From an uncultured Pirellula sp. (GTDB lineage Bacteria > Planctomycetota > Planctomycetia > Pirellulales > Pirellulaceae): a stretch of 8,811 bases of DNA. The stretch is from the NCBI GenBank assembly GCA_903892365.1, contig CAITIF010000207.1, positions 1-8,811 on the forward strand, given 5' to 3'. Positions 4,761 to 8,811 of this stretch are shown piece by piece; the stretch's first letter is position 1; every line of letters begins with the position of its first letter. The translations under genes and the position numbers were made by a program. The notes under the pieces are model-generated. The model was not told the DNA's origin. It worked only from the letters and a program-made list of their open reading frames with translations, and made no database searches.

Positions 4761-7633
4761 AGCAATTCACAGCTTGCCCAATTGGGACCATGTTTGATGT
4801 CCACTTTCAACGGAACATCTAAGGGCAAAACTGTGATCATTTTCTCCCGGACGATATTTGCAAAACGGTCGACATAATCTTCTCGCACCTCGAAGACCAG
4901 TTCATCATGAATCTGCAGCAGCATTCTCGCCGGCCAATTCAGTGATTTCATTTCCGAACTAATCGCAATCATAGCCAGCTTGATCATGTCGGCCGCCGAG
5001 CCTTGAATGACGGTATTGATTGCCATCCGCTCCGGTTCAAGAAGTTGCTTCTTCTTGTTGTCAAGCAAGCTCTCGTAATCGCGAATACCGCGTAAGATTC
5101 TTTTTCGACCGGACATTGTCGTTACGTAACCCAAGCTACGGCAGCTCATTAAAGTAGAACTGATAAAATCCCGCACTCCAGGATACTTTGCGAAGTAGGC
5201 ATCAATGAAGTCGCTTGCGTCCGACCTTGGTATACCGAGCGATTTGGCCAACCCAAAGGGGCTTTGGCCATAAAGAATTCCAAAACTGATCGCCTTGGCA
5301 CTGCGTCGCATGGCACTTGTGACTTGGTCCTCGGAGATTCCGTTGACTTGAGCCGCTACACTCGTGTGAATGTCCAAATCGTTTTGGAAAGCTCGGTGCA
5401 AGGATGCATCACCGCAGTAGTGCGCTAACACTCGGAGCTCGATTTGCGAGTAATCGGCGGTCATGAGTCTCCAATCGGGATCCCGTGGCAAGAAGGCCGA
5501 TCGGATGGAGCGTCCTTCTGCCGTTCGAACAGGGATGTTCTGCAAATTGGGCTCGACACTACTGAGACGTCCAGTAGCGGCAATGTCTTGCCGGAACGAA
5601 GTGTGGATTCGATTGGTGATCGGACTGATCAATCGGGGCAACGAGTCCACATAGGTATTGATCAGCTTGGTCAATTGTCGATATTCCACAATTTTTGCGG
5701 GCAGTGGATGTTCCGCAGCTAGTTCTTCAAGGACTTCCGCATCCGTGCTGGGGCCCGTCTTTGTTTTCTTGACAACGCGCAGACCAAGCTTATCGAACAG
5801 GATATTCGCAAGCTGTTTGGGACTGTCAGGATTGAACTCCTGTCCAGCGAGTTCCATGATGGTTAAACGCAAGGCGTCGGCCTGCGATTGAAACTCTCCC
5901 CGCAGTTCTTCCAGGCGATCGGTATCGATGCGAATTCCCTCGAACTCCATTTCAGATAGAACGCCGATCAGCGGTATCTCCAAACGGTGCATCACCTCCA
6001 GCAAACCTTCCTCTTCCAGTCGATCCTTCATGGGCTTTAACAACCGGAAGGGGACGTCGACATCTTCGCACGCGTAAGTCGCAACGCGATCGATGGGGAC
6101 TTGATTCATGGTGATTTGGTCCTTGCCGGTACCAATCAAAGATTCAATGGGGATGTTAGTATGCCCAAGCCAGCGTTTCGCGATATCGTCCAATCCGTGA
6201 TTTCTACCACCTGCGTCCAGCAGATAATCGGCCACCATGGTATCGAATCCAATGGTTCGAATCGGCATCCCGTGCGAACGAAGAACGATCGCGTCATACT
6301 TGATATTCTGCCCCACAAAGGTCTTGGTGGGATCATCCAAGATGGGCGCAAGATTTTCGCGAACAGTCTTCAGATCCAAGTGCGAATCGCCCTCGGGACC
6401 AAGGACCGGCAGATAGGCAGCCTGTCCTTCCGCCCATGACAAACTGATACCAACCAAGGCAGCATCACGTGGGCGTGTCGATGTTGTTTCCGTATCGATC
6501 GCGATGACCGAAACATCCTGAAGCTTGCCCACCAACGCTTCAAGTTGGTCCATCGTACGAATGGTTTGGTAGCCTTCGAACGACAACCGAAACGGCGGCG
6601 AGTCATCCAAGTCCTTCAACATGGAAACAAAGGAATCGGACAACTTGCGAAACCCAAGTTCGCGAAACATGTCCAGCGCCTGCTGTCGATCAAAAACACC
6701 TGGGCGCATTTGAGACCACGGAAGTTCGATTGGGCAATCTCGTTTTAAGCGAACAAGATCACGACTCATAATGGCCAAGTGCTGATTGCTGCGTAGGTTT
6801 TCTCTTTTTTTATCCCCCGGAACCTGATCCAGGTTTGCATAGATCTCGTCCAGCGATTCAAACTGGTCCAGCAACTGCTGCGCGGCCTTCGGTCCAATGG
6901 ACGGAACGCCCGGGACATTGTCCACCGAATCGCCGACCAAAGACTGAAAATCAACCACTTGCTCGGGCCGAATCCCCCATACATTTTTGAGTTCTGGTTC
7001 TCCAAACAATTCATTTTTACGAACGTTTAACATCTGGATTTGAGGCGACAGCAATTGACGGCAATCTTTGTCGCTGGTTACCAGCAAAACCCGAGCGCCG
7101 TGACCTTGCGCTTGGTCTGCCAAAGTCGCCATGAGATCGTCGGCTTCGTAGTCCGGCATGGAAATCTTGGGGACGGCGAGCGTCTCAAGACATCGCTGAA
7201 TCAAAGGAATTTGATCCCGAAGTCCATCCGGCATGGGCGCACGATTCGCCTTGTATTGGTCATAAATTTCATTTCGGAATGTCGGGCCAGATTCGTCGAA
7301 GGTACATACTAAGAAATCAGGTTTCCATTGCTCCAAAAGATTCGCAATGTCTCGGAGAAACCCATGAGCCGCTCCGACCTCGATGCCTTGCGGGCTGGTC
7401 ATGGTGGGCATGGCATGGAACACTTGGTAAATCAAAGAATGTGAATCCACCAGGACCACCAGATCACCCTCTTGAGGAAAAGGATGCTTGGGCGGCGCTG
7501 GATTCGCATCCTGAAAACTCAAATCTTTGGCAGGCTCAGCTGGTGGATCTATTTCGGTATTGGTTGGCGATGACTCAAATAACTCATCGAAACCAGCAAG
7601 CATTGGCTGAGATTTTGCAGATCGCTTTGCCAT
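4757..7633 (-). CDS. polA: DNA polymerase I with 5'-3' and 3'-5' exonuclease domains
   Basis: Repair and Okazaki-fragment polymerase that removes RNA primers and fills gaps. At 958 residues it is slightly longer than Escherichia coli Pol I (928), largely because of an N-terminal extension of about 55 residues. The 5'-nuclease domain spans about 57-345: VDSHSLIYQVFHA, YKANR (127-131), DYEADDLMAT (161-170), VTSDKDCRQLL (185-195), GDSVDNVPGVPSIGPKAA (234-251). The proofreading domain (about 355-545) keeps all three motifs: DTET (380-383), GQNIKYD (441-447) and YACED (520-524), so editing should be active. The polymerase domain (about 550-958) has TGRLSSVEPNLQNIP (687-701), motif A DYSQIELR (727-734), motif B RRSAKAISFGILYG (776-789, with Phe784 at the site that gives Pol I discrimination against dideoxynucleotides) and motif C QIHDELVFEV (907-916). 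ATG 7633 has no clear Shine-Dalgarno. coaE follows with a 4-base overlap; the NHL gene lies 122 bases upstream on the same strand. Confidence 0.98.
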   Translation of the reverse strand: MAKRSAKSQPMLAGFDELFESSPTNTEIDPPAEPAKDLSFQDANPAPPKHPFPQEGDLVVLVDSHSLIYQVFHAMPTMTSPQGIEVGAAHGFLRDIANLLEQWKPDFLVCTFDESGPTFRNEIYDQYKANRAPMPDGLRDQIPLIQRCLETLAVPKISMPDYEADDLMATLADQAQGHGARVLLVTSDKDCRQLLSPQIQMLNVRKNELFGEPELKNVWGIRPEQVVDFQSLVGDSVDNVPGVPSIGPKAAQQLLDQFESLDEIYANLDQVPGDKKRENLRSNQHLAIMSRDLVRLKRDCPIELPWSQMRPGVFDRQQALDMFRELGFRKLSDSFVSMLKDLDDSPPFRLSFEGYQTIRTMDQLEALVGKLQDVSVIAIDTETTSTRPRDAALVGISLSWAEGQAAYLPVLGPEGDSHLDLKTVRENLAPILDDPTKTFVGQNIKYDAIVLRSHGMPIRTIGFDTMVADYLLDAGGRNHGLDDIAKRWLGHTNIPIESLIGTGKDQITMNQVPIDRVATYACEDVDVPFRLLKPMKDRLEEEGLLEVMHRLEIPLIGVLSEMEFEGIRIDTDRLEELRGEFQSQADALRLTIMELAGQEFNPDSPKQLANILFDKLGLRVVKKTKTGPSTDAEVLEELAAEHPLPAKIVEYRQLTKLINTYVDSLPRLISPITNRIHTSFRQDIAATGRLSSVEPNLQNIPVRTAEGRSIRSAFLPRDPDWRLMTADYSQIELRVLAHYCGDASLHRAFQNDLDIHTSVAAQVNGISEDQVTSAMRRSAKAISFGILYGQSPFGLAKSLGIPRSDASDFIDAYFAKYPGVRDFISSTLMSCRSLGYVTTMSGRKRILRGIRDYESLLDNKKKQLLEPERMAINTVIQGSAADMIKLAMIAISSEMKSLNWPARMLLQIHDELVFEVREDYVDRFANIVREKMITVLPLDVPLKVDIKHGPNWASCELL

Positions 7634-7725
7634 TCAAACAACAATTCTTTAGTCCAAAAGTGCATCGGTATTGGTCGAAAGTCAACCATAGAAAAACTTA
7701 GCTTAACGCTGCAGAGCCAATCGCG

Positions 7726-7743
7726 GAATCCATTCGAGGATTC
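7726..7743 (-). terminator. Weak hairpin after the NHL gene
   Basis: GAATCC (7726-7731) and GGATTC (7738-7743) form a 6-bp stem with a 6-base loop, 12 bases past the NHL stop on the minus strand. No T-run follows on that strand, so it may be only a partial or Rho-assisted stop. The rest of the 7634-7755 gap must hold any polA promoter. A TTGACT is present at 7680-7685 (minus strand), but without a good -10 at the right distance. Confidence 0.3.
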
Positions 7744-7755
7744 ATTTGGTTTCGC

Positions 7756-8811
7756 TCACCGTCGCGATTTCACCTTGCGAAGAACCCGAATTTTATGAGA
7801 CTCGCTGTCGCCCACGTAGACCACCCCATCAGAATCAACGAATATGCCATGCGGTCGAGCAAGCTTGCAAGACAATGGATCGCCATCGGGACCATCCCCA
7901 CTTTCACCCGTTCCCGCGACCAATTCAAGATTGCCTGTTTTGATATCGATCATTCGAATGCTGTGGCTGTCAGTATCGGCGAGCCAAATATTCCCGTCCT
8001 TATCAACGGCAATTCCCTTTGGGCCATTCAGTTCAGATTCTTTGGCTGGCCCACCGTTCCCTCCAAAACCTCTTTTTCCCGTTCCTGCAATGTGGTGAAT
8101 CAACCCCGCATGGAGATTCATTTGAAACACTTGATTGCCTTCGCGAGTCGCCAGCCACAAATGGCCCTGCTGGTCAAATTCAACAGAACGCGGTCCATTG
8201 ACCGGTGTCCCTACAATCGGTGCTGCGTCAGGCGTCCTACCAGGAAAACCAGTGCCACAGAATGTCTCGATTCGATGGGTCGCAGTGTCGATGCGTCGAA
8301 TGACGTGATTGCCAATGTCACACACATATAATTGTCCATCAGGACCAAACTGAATGCTATGCGGCTTGTTGAATTGAGCATTAGACGCGTGCCCGCCATC
8401 CCCAGAATATCCCATTCGACCATTGCCCGCAAAAGTCGAGATCTTCCAAGTCGTTGCATCAATTTTCCGAACAACATGATTCATCATATCTGCGACATAA
8501 AGATTTCCGGCCTTGTCGAAACGAAGTTCGTGCGGAAGGTCGAAGCTTGCATTTAAAGCCGCCCCACCATCACCGTCGTATCCTTTGGAGCCAGTGCCGG
8601 CCATTGTTTCAATTTTTCCGTCCTCGCGAATGCGTCGAATACGTTGACCTGTGTATTCACAAAACCAAATACAGCCATCGGGCCCCCGAACTACACCAAA
8701 TGGGTTATCGAGTTGGGCTTTGGTTGCCGGCCCGCCATCTCCGCTAAAGCCCTGTGTCCCTGTTCCCGCGATTGTCTCAATTGTCCATTGTGCGTTCGAT
8801 ATATTCGAAAC
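7756..8811 (-). CDS. NHL-repeat six-bladed beta-propeller protein (5' end missing)
   Basis: The frame stays open from the TGA at 7756-7758 to the right edge, giving 351 residues of a protein that starts outside the window; an internal ATG at 8604 is not the start because repeats continue before it. Six NHL-type repeats follow each other. AGTG-like corners fall at visible residues 15, 71, 128, 185, 242 and 299, a spacing of 56 then 57 each time. The consensus is AGTGxxGxxGDGGPA, then a Pro-containing turn, DxxGNLYVAD, and NHxIRxID. Six such units would close a six-bladed propeller. Blade 4 is the most divergent: it lacks GDGG and has ATREGNQVFQM in place of the VADxxNHxIR strand. NHL propellers act as binding scaffolds, and some have enzymatic relatives; no catalytic residues can be assigned. 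Similar planctomycete proteins are often exported, but the N-terminus that would show a signal peptide is not present. The C-terminus is basic (KVKSRR). Confidence 0.9.
   Translation of the reverse strand, partial: VSNISNAQWTIETIAGTGTQGFSGDGGPATKAQLDNPFGVVRGPDGCIWFCEYTGQRIRRIREDGKIETMAGTGSKGYDGDGGAALNASFDLPHELRFDKAGNLYVADMMNHVVRKIDATTWKISTFAGNGRMGYSGDGGHASNAQFNKPHSIQFGPDGQLYVCDIGNHVIRRIDTATHRIETFCGTGFPGRTPDAAPIVGTPVNGPRSVEFDQQGHLWLATREGNQVFQMNLHAGLIHHIAGTGKRGFGGNGGPAKESELNGPKGIAVDKDGNIWLADTDSHSIRMIDIKTGNLELVAGTGESGDGPDGDPLSCKLARPHGIFVDSDGVVYVGDSESHKIRVLRKVKSRR

Noticed and set aside
7648..7685. TTGACT as a -35 box for polA
   Set aside because: No acceptable -10 hexamer lies 16-18 bases downstream.
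7279..7701. Plus-strand open frame of 140 codons across the start of polA
   Set aside because: Most of it is the complement of the conserved PolA 5'-nuclease region; no ribosome binding site or recognisable product.
7795..8331. Plus-strand open frame of 178 codons opposite the NHL gene
   Set aside because: Shadow of a regular repeat-coding gene; the minus-strand frame shows six clear NHL repeats.

Overview
The window looks like chromosomal DNA from a planctomycete, most likely a Pirellula/Rhodopirellula-type member. The strongest lineage marker is the DUF1571 protein at 1360-2295, a family I know mainly from planctomycetes. Supporting signs are the secreted-style NHL propeller gene and an unusual PilO-like protein with an inserted cadherin-like domain. 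The assignment is inference from protein recognition, not from a search. Base composition is moderate and nothing looks transferred: no insertion sequence, phage gene, tRNA, rRNA or CRISPR array is visible.

Layout, left to right. Positions 1-1306 (+) hold the end of a gene whose product finishes in PAEPT repeats. Two bases after its stop comes a membrane-anchored protein that appears to join a PilO/GspM-like part, a cadherin/He_PIG-like domain and a GspC/PilP-like C-terminal domain. This is probably the end of a type IV pilus or type II secretion inner-membrane operon. Facing it, on the minus strand, are a hypothetical 173-residue protein (2256-2777) and the DUF1571 protein (1360-2295), which overlap by 40 bases. 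Divergent from these is fba (2924-3925, +), a class II fructose-bisphosphate aldolase of the Calvin-cycle subtype, with its own candidate promoter.

The right half is on the minus strand: an NHL-repeat beta-propeller gene that runs off the right edge (7756-8811), then polA (4757-7633) and coaE (4104-4760). The last two are joined by a 4-base ATGA overlap. A perfect 10-bp hairpin at 4004-4032 lies between the convergent ends of fba and coaE and is a likely shared terminator.

The genes fall into separate jobs: envelope secretion/pilus assembly, a probable envelope DUF1571 protein with an unknown partner, central carbon metabolism, DNA repair/replication coupled to coenzyme A synthesis, and a probable extracytoplasmic propeller. 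I see no defence system or otherwise new multi-gene system. The most unusual item is the PilO-cadherin-GspC/PilP-like fusion together with its PAEPT-tailed neighbour.
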